DNA of 64,000 nucleotides. Origin: Vombatus ursinus (taxonomy: Eukaryota > Chordata > Mammalia > Diprotodontia > Vombatidae). The stretch's first letter is position 1, and every line of letters starts with the position of its first letter. The notes under the pieces were generated by a model. The model was not told the DNA's origin. It did no database searches and saw nothing but the letters and a program-made list of their open reading frames with translations. The stretch lies in the NCBI RefSeq assembly GCF_900497805.2, contig NW_020948739.1, positions 8,853,420 through 8,917,419 of the forward strand, in the 5' to 3' direction. A program made the position numbers and the translations under genes. Shown piece by piece: positions 1 to 12,084 of this stretch.

Positions 1-254
1 TCCATAAAGACAATCACTAGTTGGACTCTCTGTTCCTTCTATCACTGCAGATAAAACCTTTTTTCAAATCCTACCACCAATCCTTTAGTGCAATAGCAAC
101 ACATGCCAGGTCAATTATTTCTCCTTAACAACAAAAGGTGCTTCTCTCTAGGTATGCCTGTCATAATAAGATTTAGAATGGAATGAAAAGAAAGAGGAAG
201 GAGTTATGGACATTTTTGAAATGCGGATCTGATCTAGAACAAGGAGGAATGGAC

Positions 255-440
255 TTAAAAAAATTAGGAGTTCTGGTCTAGGCTCCTCAGCTTACCAACC
301 TTATGATTGTAAATAAGTTACTTAAAATCATAGGCTCAGTTTCCTCACTTGATAAATCAGGACACTTCTGATCTATGTGCCTTACAGTTTCCATGAATAT
401 TTAAAACAATGTCATGTTTTAACTCAGTATAAGAATGTTA
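255..440 (+). repeat. MIR-type SINE
   Basis: Degenerate CORE-SINE pattern: a 'cagtttcctcac...gataaat' segment followed by the usual 'ccttacagtttccatga' end. It is strongly diverged and old. Confidence 0.6.
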
Positions 441-654
441 ACATAAATAAATTATATTTTTAAGGCTATGATTTCATTAAAGTAGTCCACTTTATTCTTA
501 CATTTAGCTTAGTATAAGTTACAAACTTCCTATGAAAATTCAGTTGCCTTTATCAATATGGGGGTGGGGATGACAAAATAAGGGTTCCATCCAAAAAATA
601 GAAAACAAAAGGAAATTTTTTGACTTCAGGTAACCAATCTACCATAGTCTCAAT

Positions 655-970
655 CAATTAATTTATATGAATATATTAAGCACCTACTATGTACCAGAGA
701 CTGTGCTAGATATACTGGTGATACAAAAACAGGCATTTCTGGATTTAAAAACAACTCTTTATCTATTTATGACTATCTCTTTAATTTATGACTATCTATT
801 TAACATTGGCCTAAGTGACTGTGTTGACACAAAATAAATACAAAGAACTAAGTGAAGTTGTGAATATTAACAGATGATGGGAGAGACAGTTCAATGTACA
901 TGTTCCTACTTGAGCTGAGCTTTGAGGGAATCTAGGAGTTCCAAGAGGAGATACTGAAGAACGGTCAAAT
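655..970 (-). repeat. L2 LINE 3' end
   Basis: Antisense L2 tail: 'attaagcacctactatgtaccagagactgtgctag' in pieces is the reverse of the classic 'gcacatagtaggtgcttaat' end, followed by antisense 3' UTR. Confidence 0.75.
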
Positions 971-1099
971 AAATCAATGATCAATTCTCAATTATCCTAT
1001 AATTGTTGGGCAGAAGCCAATTTATGGTGAAAAATTTGCCAAAAATCTATGTGTGAGCACACTCTTCTTGATAATCTCCTCTAAGTTTTTGTGGCACTG

Positions 1100-2310
1100 A
1101 TATTTCCTGGTCCTTCTACTTTCTACCTCTGACTACTCCCTTTCAATCTCCTTTGCTGGCTAACCATGGGTATCTCCCAAAGCTCTGTCCTGGCCCTCTT
1201 CTTTTCTTACAATATACTATTTTGCTTTATCTCAATAGCTGCTATGGATTCAATTTGACTGATTGATAGATACCTATAGCTATATAGGTACAGATAACTT
1301 CCAGATCCTATTTGACTAGTTCTAACCTATTTCCTGACCTCAAGTCTCACATCTCCAACTACCTACTGGACATCTTGATCTGGATGTTTCCCAGATGATG
1401 TGAATTCACTATGTCCGAAATTGAACCTTCTCATCTTCCAAATTTCCCTATTACAATCAAAGATACCACCTCACATCCTCTCAGTTATCCAGGCTCACAA
1501 CTTAGGTGCTATCCTCAATTTCTGGCTCTACTCTCCCACCCTGTCCCCTCACAGTCAATCTACTGTCAAGTCTTGTCAATTCTACCCTCATAATATCTTT
1601 ATTACATGAGCCTTCTCTCCTGTGACATTGCCATCATTCTGGTACAAGCCCTTATCACCTCATGTCTGGTCTATTGCCAATAGTCGGCTGATTGGTCTCC
1701 CTGCTTCAAGTCTCCCTTCACTCCAGTAAATCTTCTACTCAGCTATCACTGATTTTCCTAAAGTGAAAGCATGACCCCACCCCCATCACCCTTCTCCCTC
1801 CTACTCAAACTCCCATGGTTCCCAATTAACCCAAGATCAAATATACAATCCTCTGTTTGGCTTTTAAAACTCTCCATGATCTGACCCCTACTTTTCCAGT
1901 CTTCATATATCTCACACCCCTCACTCTCCCCGATACTCAGTGATTCTGTAAACACTGTCCTTGCTATTCCTCTCATATGACATTACTAGGCATTTTCACT
2001 GGCTGTCCACCCCAGAAATGCTTTCCCTACTCATCTCCACCTACTGATACCCTTTTAATTCTGAACTAAAATAGCCTCTTCTGGAAGAAACCTTTCTATA
2101 TTCTTTCTTAATGTTAATATCTTCTTTCTGAGATTATGTCCAATTACACAGACACACAGACACACACCCTCCTCTTGTTGTACATAGCTGTTTGCATATT
2201 GTCTCCTCCAATAGACTGTGAGCCCCTTGCGGACAGGGACCATTTTTTTTCTCTTTGTATTTCTAGAGCTTAAGGGCTTGGCTCTTAAGTGTTTGCTGAC
2301 TTGACCTGTG
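1100..2310 (+). repeat. L2-clade LINE: RT C-terminal part, 3' UTR and tail
   Basis: Translated pieces match L2/CR1-clade reverse transcriptase: a degenerate PQSSVLGPLLF block near 1160-1210, then LNLLIF and LGAILNF near 1420-1530. The 3' UTR ('aactctccatgatctgacccc') and L2 end ('agactgtgagccccttgcgg') follow. The frame is disrupted throughout, so it is a dead copy inside UBR5 intron 1. Confidence 0.85.
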
Positions 2311-2884
2311 ATCTTTGGTATAAAAAAGTCTATAGACTAGTTTTCTAAAACAGGGCCTTCCATTCAATTTGTTTTTTCTTGAAAAATAAATTCTGAAGTC
2401 AATAATGATTCTGTTGTCTTAAAGAAGATGATAAATATTCTATTATGCTGTTGCTTCTGATACATGGAATGAATGACCACAACATCTGGTCAATTTACAA
2501 AGATTAATTTTTCTCTCAAAATCAGGTATAGGCAGTTTGTAATGGATACCTCTATTTCTCCTGTATTTATCTGCACTATCTGCACAACACCACCACTGGC
2601 CTAGATGTTTTTATATCACTGCATTGGGGTTTTTTCTACAGTAGTAAAATAAACACTCAAAAGCCACTACAAACTTACAGGCACCCAAATGAAAATTGTT
2701 TTCTAGAAATTAAAGCTGTTTTTTGTTTTTTTGTTTTTTTTTACCAAATCCTAGCCAGGTAAATTGGATATTGGTGGCTCTAGCTATTATTTATTTTTCT
2801 TAGTAACTACTAATTAATCATAACCATATTTCAAATAGTATCAGCAGTGGCAGGGGGAAAGGTGGGAGAATCAGATGTGGACAG

Positions 2885-3035
2885 TGTATTAGAAAGTCAG
2901 GAGATTTGGGCTATAGTCTCAGCTACATAACTATGTTACCAAGTAACTATCTGGGGCCTCTGTGCCATCTGTAAAAGCAGTGGGACTAGATTATCTTTAT
3001 GGTTCCTTGATAACTTCACGTTTATGATCCTGTAA
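2885..3035 (+). repeat. MIR-type SINE
   Basis: It reads as a MIR core and tail ('gggcctctgtgccatctgtaaaa', in pieces 'ggactagattatcttta', 'gttccttgataact'). Confidence 0.65.
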
Positions 3036-3169
3036 CTAGCAAAGGTATATGCCCTGAGCTGAAGCATTCTAGGTTTCTCAAAATGATATTTTCATGGCCT
3101 ACAACACTTTAGATTTTTAAATTCATGAGAATCCTTGCACAAAGACTCAAAATTATGGGCAGCCAGGTA

Positions 3170-3290
3170 AGTCAGTCAATTAACATTTATTAAACACCTA
3201 TTACACGCCAGTTACTGTGCTAAGCCCTAAGGATACAAAGAAAGGTAAAAGACAAATGTATTGACATCAACCTGACTATTCCCTAGGAGC
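3170..3290 (-). repeat. L2 LINE tail
   Basis: Antisense 'catttattaaacacctatta' and 'ctgtgctaagccctaaggat' match the reversed L2 end. It is truncated after about 120 bp. Confidence 0.75.
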
Positions 3291-3344
3291 TTGCCATTGG
3301 AAATATGAGATGGGAAGACAGGACCCCTGGCACAGGGAAGTAAT

Positions 3345-3600
3345 ATATGTCCATCAATTAGCAGGCATTTATCAAGCCCCTATTAGGTGCCAGACAGGTT
3401 AGGACACATGACCTCAAGGAGTTTACATTGTATTGGATACCTCTGGTAAATAAGTATAAAACACATTTAAGATAATAGTTAAGGATGTGGAGGGGGGTAG
3501 GAAGAGATCAAGAAAGGCCTCACCTGAAAGGTAGTATTCAAGCTGAGTTTTAAAGGAATCGGGAAAGGGGGGAGGGGAGTTGTAAGAAAAAAGGAGAGAG
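3345..3600 (-). repeat. Second L2 LINE 3' end
   Basis: A separate antisense L2 tail ('gcatttatcaagcccctatt') followed by antisense 3' UTR ('aagaaaggcctcacctgaaa'). It is a different insertion from the one ending at 3290. Confidence 0.7.
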
Positions 3601-3627
3601 TGCATTACAATGCATCATAAATTCTTT

Positions 3628-3775
3628 CTCCCTCACTCCACATATTTAATCAGTTGCCAAATCTTGCCATTTCTATCGCTACAACATTTTTAACATTTGA
3701 CTCCCTTTCTTTCTAGTATCACATCTACCATCTTAGTTCAGACCCTAATCACTTTCCTATTTCTGTGTAAAGTAC
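3628..3775 (+). repeat. L2 LINE fragment, RT C-terminus (first copy)
   Basis: 'ccctcactccacatatttaa' ... 'ttagttcagaccctaatcac' is the L2 RT-end segment, repeated in diverged form immediately downstream at about 3828-3960. Confidence 0.65.
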
Positions 3776-3799
3776 CACCATCCTTCCAGGTTTCCCTAG

Positions 3800-4385
3800 T
3801 TATTACCTCGGTATCCTCAACTCTTCACTCTCCCTCACTCCACAAATCCAGTCAGTTGCCAATTCTTGTTTTGCCTACCTTCATAGGATCTCTCTCATTT
3901 GACTCTTTCATGACACTCACACAGCTACCACCCTACCTAATTCAGGCCCTTATCACCTCTCACCTAGATTACTGCAATAGCCTCCTAATTGTTCTCTGCA
4001 ACTGCCATCCAGCCAAACTTGCCCCTATCTGTTCCTCCCTCATATCTGTGCTTGTGCACAGATGCCATCCCTCTACTCCTGTAATGCAATCCCCTGTTCA
4101 CCCACGCCTCAAGGAGCTTCTGTCTTCCTTCAAGACAAAGCTCAAGCACAACATGAAGCCTTTCCCAATTCCCCAAATACAATGGCCTGCCCTCCTTTGC
4201 ACTGATTTGTATTTGTTCCCTTTAAATGAATTCTATATGCTTAGATGTGTACTTTTTGTCTCTCCCAGTGGAGTATAAATTCCTTAAAAATAAAAACTGC
4301 TGAACTCTTTGTACTCATATTCCCCAAGACCTAACTATGTACTAGCATATGCCTAGCACACAAATGTGTTGTAAATGCTTGTTGA
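3800..4385 (+). repeat. L2 LINE fragment, RT end through tail (second copy)
   Basis: The translation includes ALITSHLDYCNSLL, the terminal RT motif of the L2/CR1 clade, followed by 3' UTR and the tail 'gcatatgcctagcacacaaa'. A 193-codon open frame at 3697-4278 crosses both copies by chance and is not a gene. Confidence 0.85.
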
Positions 4386-4450
4386 TTGCTTCTATTTGAA
4401 CTTAAATTTACCCCTCTGCTTTTATACTGAATTCAAATTTTTTATCCCAG

Positions 4451-4480
4451 AATACTGAACCTGCAAATACTGAACCTGCA
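4451..4480. repeat. 15-bp unit in perfect tandem (x2)
   Basis: AATACTGAACCTGCA occurs twice head to tail with no mismatch. It is a small recent slippage-type duplication. Confidence 0.85.
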
Positions 4481-4825
4481 AATGCAACGACTAAAATCTC
4501 TCCTAGTAACATTTCTATAGAACTATAGAAAAAAGAAGAGTGTTAGTTTGATAAGATGATTTTCAAAATGTTAGTTAAGTGTGATATCTATGCCCAACTA
4601 AATTCCTGAATAAACTAAATGCATGGTCTAAGAGTATTTAGAAAGTGGAACTGATGGATCTCGAGAAATTATATAGGTTCACTAAAAACAAGTTAAATCA
4701 AAATAAGTTAAGTTTCCTTTTTTGATATGCTTATTAGACAAGTGAAACAGGAAAATATTATAAATATAATTTATCTGGATTTCAGCAAGTCATCTGATAA
4801 AATTCTCCCATGATATCTTTGTAGG

Positions 4826-4872
4826 AGTGCCTGGCATACAGTAGGCGCTTAATCAATGTCTGTTGAATTGAA
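4826..4872 (+). repeat. L2 tail inside the L3 element
   Basis: 'gagtgcctggcatacagtag' 'gcgcttaatcaatgtctgtt' is a sense L2 terminus lodged in the L3 reverse-transcriptase region. Confidence 0.7.
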
Positions 4873-5236
4873 AATGAAAGATATTGGATAGCAGTAGAGT
4901 TATACACAATCTTGGCGACACAAAGCAATCTTAATAAAATGTTATGATTACTGTATTAAATATCAACTTGAAAGACGGTATCAGGTAGCATACGACTCAA
5001 GTCTGTGCTTGGTTTTGTGGACTGTTAATTATTTCCTCTGTATGGATGATTACCTAAAACACATTTACCAAAAATGTAGATGACACAAAACTGGGGGAAA
5101 AAATAGATAATATATTAGATGATACAATAGGAGTTCAAAACAAACAGAAAACACTGGATATCAAAACCAGTGAAATGATATCTAATAATGGCAAAAGTAA
5201 AAACTTGCAATTAAGGGGCAACAATTCAACTGCTCA

Positions 5237-5378
5237 GGGCAGCTAGACGGTGCAATGGATACAGCCTTGGAGTCAGGACAACCTAAGCTCATATCGGGCC
5301 TCAGACAGTTAACACTCACCAGCTGTGTGTGACCCTGGGCAACTCACTTAACCCCATCGTCTAGCCAAAAATAAATAA
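5237..5378 (+). mobile_element. WSINE1-like SINE with target-site duplication
   Basis: The tRNA-type head 'gggcagctagacggtgcaat' leads to 'gtgaccctgggcaactcact' and an A-rich tail. It is flanked by perfect 16-bp direct repeats (ACAATTCAACTGCTCA at 5221-5236 and 5379-5394), the mark of target-primed insertion. Intact flanks mean a comparatively young copy. Confidence 0.9.
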
Positions 5379-6019
5379 ACAATTCAACTGCTCAAGTCCA
5401 GAAGGGAAATGTTAGTTAAAAGCAGTAGTAAGAACTACTTCAAGTAGTAAGAACTGAAGAATTGTATAATCTGATTTAAGACTTAAAATGTGTCAAAGTG
5501 AATGCCATTATTAGGTTGTCTTAACAGAAGTATAATGTTGACAACAAGGACCCACTGAATGGTCAAATCTCAAAAGGACTATTCAGCAGTGAACAATGAT
5601 CTTAATTTGGACACCATCAAACCTGGATCACCATGAAGGGACTCAAAATCCTGACATACGTAGGATTTGTTTAATGAACTTGGCATGGTTAACCCAGGGA
5701 AAAAGGACATGGTAGTAGTTTTCACATTTTTTTTTAAAGAACTATTATGTAATAATTTAACTCATTTCATGTAGATTCAGCAGGCAGAAGTTAAAATATT
5801 TTGTAAACATAATAACATTGAGTATATCAAAAATGTAAAAGTATGCCTCATGAACAGTCTGCCACCATAAGTTTTCAAGCAAACACAGAATAAATTATTG
5901 GGATGCTGTCAGGAATCCTACACAGAGTAGGTGCATTAGGGCTAGCTGACTTCTAAGGTCTTTTCCTACTTTAAGATTCTAAATAAATGAAATAAAAATG
6001 TATCTTAATGTTGAATACA

Positions 6020-6530
6020 CATTAGTTTTCAATATTCACTTCCATAAGATTTTGAGTTTTAAATTTTCTCCCCCACTTTCTCCTCCTCCCTCCCCAAGAT
6101 GGCGCGCAATCTAATACAGGCTCTACATACACATTCCTATTAAACATATTTTCACATTAGTCATGTTGTAAATTAAAATTAGAACCAATAGGAGGAACCA
6201 CAAGAATAAACAAAACAAAACAAAACAGAAGAAAAAAGTATGCTTCCATCTGCATTTAGACTCCATAGTTCCTTCTCTGAAAGTGGATAGCATTTTCCAT
6301 CATGAGTCTTTGGGAAACGTATTAGATCCTTGCATGGCTGAGAAGAGCTAAGTAAGTCTATCAAAGTTAGTCACCGCATAATGTGGCTGTTACTGTGTAC
6401 AACATTCTCCTGGTTCTGCTCATTTCACTCAGCATCAGTCCATACAAGTCTTACCAGGTTTTTCTGAAGTCTGCCTGCTCATCATCTGTTATAGTACAAT
6501 AGCTGTTGAATACATTTCTAACAGACATTG
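6020..6530 (-). repeat. L1 3' end
   Basis: Antisense L1 3' UTR and ORF2 C-terminus: 'cattttccatcatgagtctt', 'gtgtacaacattctcctggt', 'ctgctcatttcactcagcat'. It aligns with the L1 at 60540-60880. Confidence 0.85.
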
Positions 6531-7792
6531 CACATCTATGTGAAAAACCTCTGAATACAACAATCTTAAGCCCTGCTTAAATACCTATCATCCTATAAAA
6601 CTAAACTTCTGAAGTCTCAGGGATATTAATTTGGATAAACTGTTCCTTGTGTATTAGTTTAAAAAGTCCTCAATGAGTATAAGAAGGAAATTTCTTAAGC
6701 ATAAAAGAAGTAAACTATAGAATGGGAAGTTGCTTACATTAGCAATGAAAATTATAGAGTCACTAAAGTCCTGACACCATATTCATTTTAATCTCTAAGT
6801 TAATCATCATCTGTAAGTATTTATATTATATGGCACTCATCAATTTAAAAGAACCTTATCCACACACTTAAAATGCCCTAAATTATGAACTGTTTCCCTA
6901 GCAGCAGCTTTTAGAAAGGTCTCCTATATATACAAAAGGAAAATTTAAAAAAAAATTTTTAAAGTACAATAGGCCAGCCAAATACCATTTCACAGTATAT
7001 TTCTGCACGCAGTTATAATGGAAAATAACATGAGGAGATGAATTTTGCTGCAAAAAGCCTCAGTTCTGTATTTAATCTCATTCAAGTACAATCAATAAAG
7101 TATTAAGGTAGTTGGATAGGTTAGCATTAAGCTTCTAACAATGTTCAGTACTTCCACAAAGATTTATTATTTTGTGGACAGACTAAATAATCAATAATAT
7201 CCCTTTAAAATTTTAAGTTATTTTATAAGGCTAGAGAGATAAGAAAACACTCAAGTGATTAGGGGCAGAGAAAATAAGGCGTAAAAGTATTTGGAATGAA
7301 ATTATTTCACCAGAACACAAGACCCCATTTAACATCCGAAAATATTCTCTCAAAGCTGACTTGAAGCCTACAACTTTTTCTTCTCCAAATCACAGAAATG
7401 GTGAAAAGACATACGTGGCTGAACCTTCATCATATGGAATAGTCTTGAAAAAGTACACTCACATAATTTTGTAAATGGAATCAGTGAAACTGACTTACAT
7501 TATCATTTCAAAGATGCTTTGTTTAGTTTCAAGATTCTCTGTTCCCCTATCACATTATCAATTAGTATCAAGTTCATACAAAGTAAAATGTAAAGCAATA
7601 GGACTTGTAGAGTGCATCCTTCCAGGCTATGACCTAAAAGACTAGCCAAAAGCCCCAACTCTTCAGAAAGGTAAAGAGGTAATGCATCTTGATGCATTCC
7701 TTCAAGAAAATGATTCTTATACTTTCACATGTGTGGCATTGAATCTTGATCACTTCAATGTGTCAAAAGGTTTCAACGAGTACAGTATATAT
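6531..7792. other. Intronic stretch without recognised features
   Basis: AT-rich single-copy-looking DNA. A 64-codon minus-strand open frame at 7503-7697 resembles no family I know and lacks splice or start context that would support a gene. Confidence 0.5.
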
Positions 7793-7978
7793 CAGTGATC
7801 CCTAAACTTTTTTTTTTTTTTTGCTCATAGCCTACTATTATTCTCTGCTATGAGAAATTTGGGCAAATTGTATACAATTTATAACACTCATACATTTGTG
7901 CAAAGCCACTTATAAAGATAAGTTCCATATAATTCACAGCATATTCTGTGCCATGGCACATCATCTGAGAACCAATGA
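7793..7978 (+). mobile_element. Non-autonomous hAT-like DNA element
   Basis: Imperfect terminal inverted repeats: CAGTGATCCCTAAACTT on the left and CTGAGAACCAATG on the right, resembling hAT-Charlie ends (CAGTGGTTCTCAAAC). The 160-bp interior is non-coding. The ends have several mismatches, so it is old. Confidence 0.5.
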
Positions 7979-8184
7979 CACACATAACAGACTATCTAGG
8001 CAGGCATCTAAGGGAGATCATTATCCTGTCCTGCTATGGTAGCAGTAATTAAAGTATCTTACTATTCAAAGACCTCTACAATGTCACCAACCACCACTCC
8101 AATCTTAGCTCACACTTCTCATGTAAACTAATGCCATGACCTCACCAAAATAAACTACCTGCTATTGCTCAAATAAACAAGTAT

Positions 8185-8300
8185 ATTGTAGTAGATTAGA
8201 AGAAACACAAGATTTGGTGCCAGAGGATCTGGTTTTGAAAACTAGCTGGTTTTTGTTCGACATCACATAGACAGAGAATTTAACCTCTAAGGGCCTGTGT
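8185..8300 (+). repeat. MIR-type SINE
   Basis: A partial MIR with 'gagaatttaacctctaaggg' in place of the usual 'cacttaacctctctgggcc' segment. Confidence 0.5.
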
Positions 8301-8904
8301 AGTTCCTACTCATATGCCCTTTACTTTGCAAGGTCAGAACTTGTTCAGGGCAGTCTCAAGCTCCTACGCCATCCGACGTCACGTGCCTCTTACTCTCAAG
8401 GATGAATTTAGTATTTACACAATGCCCAGAGCACATGTTGTCTCCTTGAAACCTTCCATAATCTACCTCTCAATTATCTTTGCCTTTCATATTCTGGGTT
8501 TTTTTTTTTTTCCACAGCTATTGGGTATATGTTTTAATCACATCTAACAGACCGTAAACTTGGTGAACCTATTGTATTTTTAGATCTCACCACCACCACT
8601 CCAAAACCTAACAGAGTGCACAAATGATAACTGGACCTTAACAAATATTTGTTGTATAAGAAAAACGAGAAATGACAATGAATAGAAAAGTATCAGAAAT
8701 CATTCTGATATGAAGTGCTTTATAAATGGAGTATAACAGCAAAAGACTTACAGGAACATAAGAACTTACTTCAAATTTATTCCATGTTGGTGGATTTTTG
8801 CACTTGTTCCAGTCAAGATAACCTACTTCCTACTCAAGTAATGTGCCAAAAAAGCAAAAAGATAATCTTGCTGATTTGGAATTAAACATTTCTTTAAAAA
8901 GTTA

Positions 8905-9240
8905 TTAAAATATCTACATCCTTTGATCCTGAGATTCAACTTCTAAGCACATACCCTAAGAAGATCAAAGACAAAAAGAAAGGTCTTTAATAACACTTTT
9001 TATAATAAAAATAAAAACAAACTAGAGTCCCATCAATTAGAGATTGCACAAACCAAGTGTAATAGAATTGTTATTCAATGGCAAAATTATGACTCTGCCA
9101 TTAGAAATGAAGAACATGAAGAATTCAAAGAAGCCTTAAACTGAAGACTTTTAAACTAAACAAAATTGACAGGGTTTACAACATAAATGTAAAGAACCAA
9201 AGGGGGGAAAAGCAACCCAATAAATAAACATCGTATGTAT
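8905..9240 (+). repeat. L1 ORF2 C-terminus / 3' UTR
   Basis: A sense, degenerate L1 end: 'atcctttgatcctgagattc', 'gagtcccatcaattagagat', then A-rich 3' UTR. It corresponds to the region seen at 54530-54760. Confidence 0.65.
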
Positions 9241-9744
9241 TTTAATTAATGGCAACCCTGATCCTGAAGTAAATTTACCTTCTCTTCTTTGCAGAGGTGT
9301 GGGGGGCTGTGACATACAAAACTGAACATATCGTCCACCTTGGTTAATGTAGTTTAGTTTTGCAGAACTACCTTTTTTTCACCTCTTTAAAAAAATTATT
9401 TGTTACAAGGGAAGGTTCACTAAGAAGGAGAAATACATTTGGACATTATACTGACATAAAAGTGAAAGGAATAAAATTAAGAACTGTAAAAGAAAAAACC
9501 ATTAAAAAATTCATTACAGCAAATTCAACATTTCAGTAATACCTCATTAAGTGGACTAGAGCTAGAATTACAAAATATTCATGGTTAAGTTATTACCTTC
9601 AAGTAATACCTAACTACAACTAATAAAATAAAAGTAAAGGCTTTGGAGACTTAAATTTTACTCCTAATATTTTAATTAAACTAAACTCAGTCAAAAATGA
9701 TCATGTTCCCAAATACAAATGGTTTCTCTCATCCTTTCTGACCG

Positions 9745-9850
9745 CTCTGTCAGATACCACTTGGTTAGGAGATTTGGGTTCTAATTCAAATTCTCACTAA
9801 ATCACCATGGACGAGTAAACGAAAATCGCTGGACCTCAGTTTCTGTTATG
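9745..9850 (+). repeat. MIR-type SINE
   Basis: 'agatttgggttctaattcaa' and 'gctggacctcagtttctgtt' match MIR. Confidence 0.55.
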
Positions 9851-10139
9851 TATTCTTGGAGGCGAGGAGCAGCAAAGTCAGACAATACATGCTCTTGAAT
9901 ATTCAGCTGAACTAAAAAAGACTTTATGAAGGGAGATACTATGTATCTCCAGAGAAAGAACTGATATGGAAATATGTATTGGTTCCCCATATATATGTGT
10001 CAAATGTTGGCCTTTTCTAATGCAGGGTTGGGAGACGGCTCAAAACTCAAAATACAACCAAAAATAAACAAAAAACATTTTTTAAAAATGTCCTCAAAAA
10101 TTTCATAGTCGATGACTTTATTATCATACATCTTAAAAA

Positions 10140-10520
10140 AATCAATTGCAGACTCTTAAACTGTAAGGGACACGGACACCCCTTCTACAATGTCTTTGAA
10201 AAATGATCATCCGGTTGCTACATCAATACCTCCAGTAAAGGGGAATCACCTCCTAAGGTGATACATGCAATCTGGGGCACCTTCAATTGTCTGGAACATT
10301 TTCCTGAAATGGAGCTGAAATCTTACTGCTCCAAGTTCTGCCTCCAGGGCCAAACTGATGAGTCTGATCTCTCTCTTCTATATGACTGTCCTTAAAGCAC
10401 TTTGATAGATACCATGCACCCCACATTCTCTTTTCTTCCATTCAAAACATTCCGAGGTCCTTCAACCAATCCTCATATGCCATGGTATCCAAAGACCCTC
10501 CTCACCTTCCTGGAAGACAT
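10140..10520 (-). repeat. L3/CR1 LINE, 3' part, antisense
   Basis: 'ccttcaaccaatcctcatat' 'gccatggtatccaaagaccc' is the reverse of the L3 3' coding region. Upstream text ('aagttctgcctccagggcca') continues it. Confidence 0.7.
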
Positions 10521-10559
10521 TATTGCACAGAATTGGATTCATGTGTTAAAAGTCCAGGA

Positions 10560-10775
10560 AATTTAGTGGACTACATTTTCAAAATGAGAAGTCTGTGACA
10601 AGTTAACCATCTAAACTGATGGGATGTTATAGCTGGATTGAGAGGTATACTATCCAGAATGAGGAAAATGATAGTATTACTGTATATTGCCCTGGAGTCA
10701 GACCACATCTTGATTGTTGTGTTGAATTTTGAGTATTGTATTTCAGAAATGTTGTAGACAAACTAGGGCTACTCC
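10560..10775 (+). repeat. L3/CR1 LINE fragment, sense, between antisense L3 pieces
   Basis: 'tattgccctggagtcagacc' 'acatcttgattgttgtgttg' is sense L3. The neighbouring L3 pieces on both sides are antisense, so this is an inserted or inverted segment. Confidence 0.65.
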
Positions 10776-10849
10776 TGGACCTTAACACATAAATTCAATC
10801 CAGTACAATAATCTCTTCCATATCCCATATCTATACAATTTGTGAAATC

Positions 10850-11410
10850 TGTGAAACCAAATTAAGAACTCTACAGTTATTTCTAATGAACTCAATGGAT
10901 TCTGTCCATTCTTATAATGTGACAAGATCTTTTTGGATGGTTCTGCTATGCAATGTATTAATCTTAGATATGTACCTTAATGTTAGTGTTCACATGTAAG
11001 TGCTCCTTGAGGTAATAACTGTTTACAGTTTTTATTTATGATTTTTGACTAGTTTTCCCCTCTTAGTTCTGTGTTATCTAAAAACTTGATAAGCAGTCCA
11101 TCTATGCCTTTATCTAAATTAATGATTAAACCATTAAAAATAAAAAGTCTGCCAAAGGCAGACTCCTAGAAGACCCTACTGAAATTTTCCCGTTAATCTG
11201 ACACGTACCCATTAATGATAACTCTTTGAGTACAACAGTTCAACCAGCTCCAGATCTACATATGTGTGCTATTATCTAACTCACATCTCTTCGCCTTGGC
11301 CATAAGTAGAACATGAATGATTCCATCAAATGACTTACTTAAATCCAAGTACACTGTATCTACAAATTTAAAATACATAGTGAATTTCCCAATTTGGAAA
11401 TTCTACTAAT
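10850..11410 (-). repeat. L3/CR1 LINE RT region, antisense
   Basis: 'acttgataagcagtccatct' 'atgcctttatctaaattaat' and 'actctttgagtacaacagtt' reverse the L3 RT sequence (ADDTKLG ... TQRVVI). Confidence 0.7.
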
Positions 11411-11414
11411 ACTA

Positions 11415-11580
11415 AGCACCACCTGGCATGACTTTTTAAGTACTAGGGAACTATCTGAAACACATAGAAATTAAATAACCTGAAGGGTTGCACTACTAGT
11501 AAATGTCAGAAGTGAGACTTGAACGTAGATTTTCCTAACACCAAACCCATATTCTATCCATCACGCTATCCTATCTCTAT
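11415..11580 (-). repeat. MIR-type SINE inserted in L3
   Basis: Antisense MIR ('gaagtgagacttgaacgtag', 'tattctatccatcacgctat') splits the antisense L3, which resumes at 11581. Confidence 0.6.
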
Positions 11581-11735
11581 TAACCCTGTCAAAAAATCAA
11601 TGAGATTAGTATGACATGACTTTATGAAGTCATCATGATTCAGTGATTTCCCTAAGTGTTCTTTTAAAAATCCTTTTAATGTTTTAGAATTTTGCCAGAA
11701 AGCAAATGAAAATTAAGGCAATATTTGCCTTTCTC
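11581..11735 (-). repeat. L3/CR1 LINE, antisense, continuation
   Basis: 'aaccctgtcaaaaaatcaat' 'gagattagtatgacatgact' and 'gttttagaattttgccagaa' continue the antisense L3 beyond the MIR. Confidence 0.65.
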
Positions 11736-11794
11736 CATTCTAACAACACCTTTCCCACTCTCCATGATCAATACAGGTGGACTGCACCTAAACT

Positions 11795-12045
11795 GGGAGG
11801 TGTAGCAGATAGAGCACTGGCCGAGAGTCAGGAAATCTTGGTTCAAATCCAGGCTCAGACACTTACACTAGCTAGATGACTCTACGCAAATGACTTAACC
11901 TCTTCTGCTTCAGCTTCCTTAAACATAAAATGGGAATAACAACATTTTCTTCCCAGGGTTGTTGTTAGGATCAACTGAGGTAATATTTGTAAAATGTTTA
12001 ACATAATTACCCTAGTACATAGTAGAGGTTAACAAGTATTTTGTT
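11795..12045 (+). repeat. tRNA-headed CORE-SINE (THER1/MIR type)
   Basis: The head 'cagatagagcactggccgag' is followed by the MIR core ('cttcagcttccttaaacata', 'gggttgttgttaggatcaac'), with both modules in order. It is nearly full length. Confidence 0.75.
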
Positions 12046-12084
12046 TCCTTCCTTTTTTCTTTCCTATAAAAATGTCAGTTATTT

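Larger units (their letters stand above)
4640..5985 (+). repeat. L3/CR1-clade LINE, degenerate
   Basis: Pieces match L3 RT and 3' end: 'tttatctggatttcagcaag' (YLDFSK), 'gtagatgacacaaaactggg' (ADDTKLG) and a final 'ctaaggtcttttcctacttt' tail. It is split by an L2 tail (4826-4872) and a young WSINE1-like insertion (5237-5378), so the L3 copy is the oldest of the three. Confidence 0.75.

Noticed and set aside
3697-4278. 193-codon plus-strand open frame
   Set aside because: It crosses two L2 fragments, and the ALITSHLDYCNSLL stretch identifies it as LINE reverse transcriptase.
7503-7697. Leu-rich 64-codon minus-strand frame considered as a UBR5 exon
   Set aside because: It does not resemble UBR5, and no consistent splice sites were seen.
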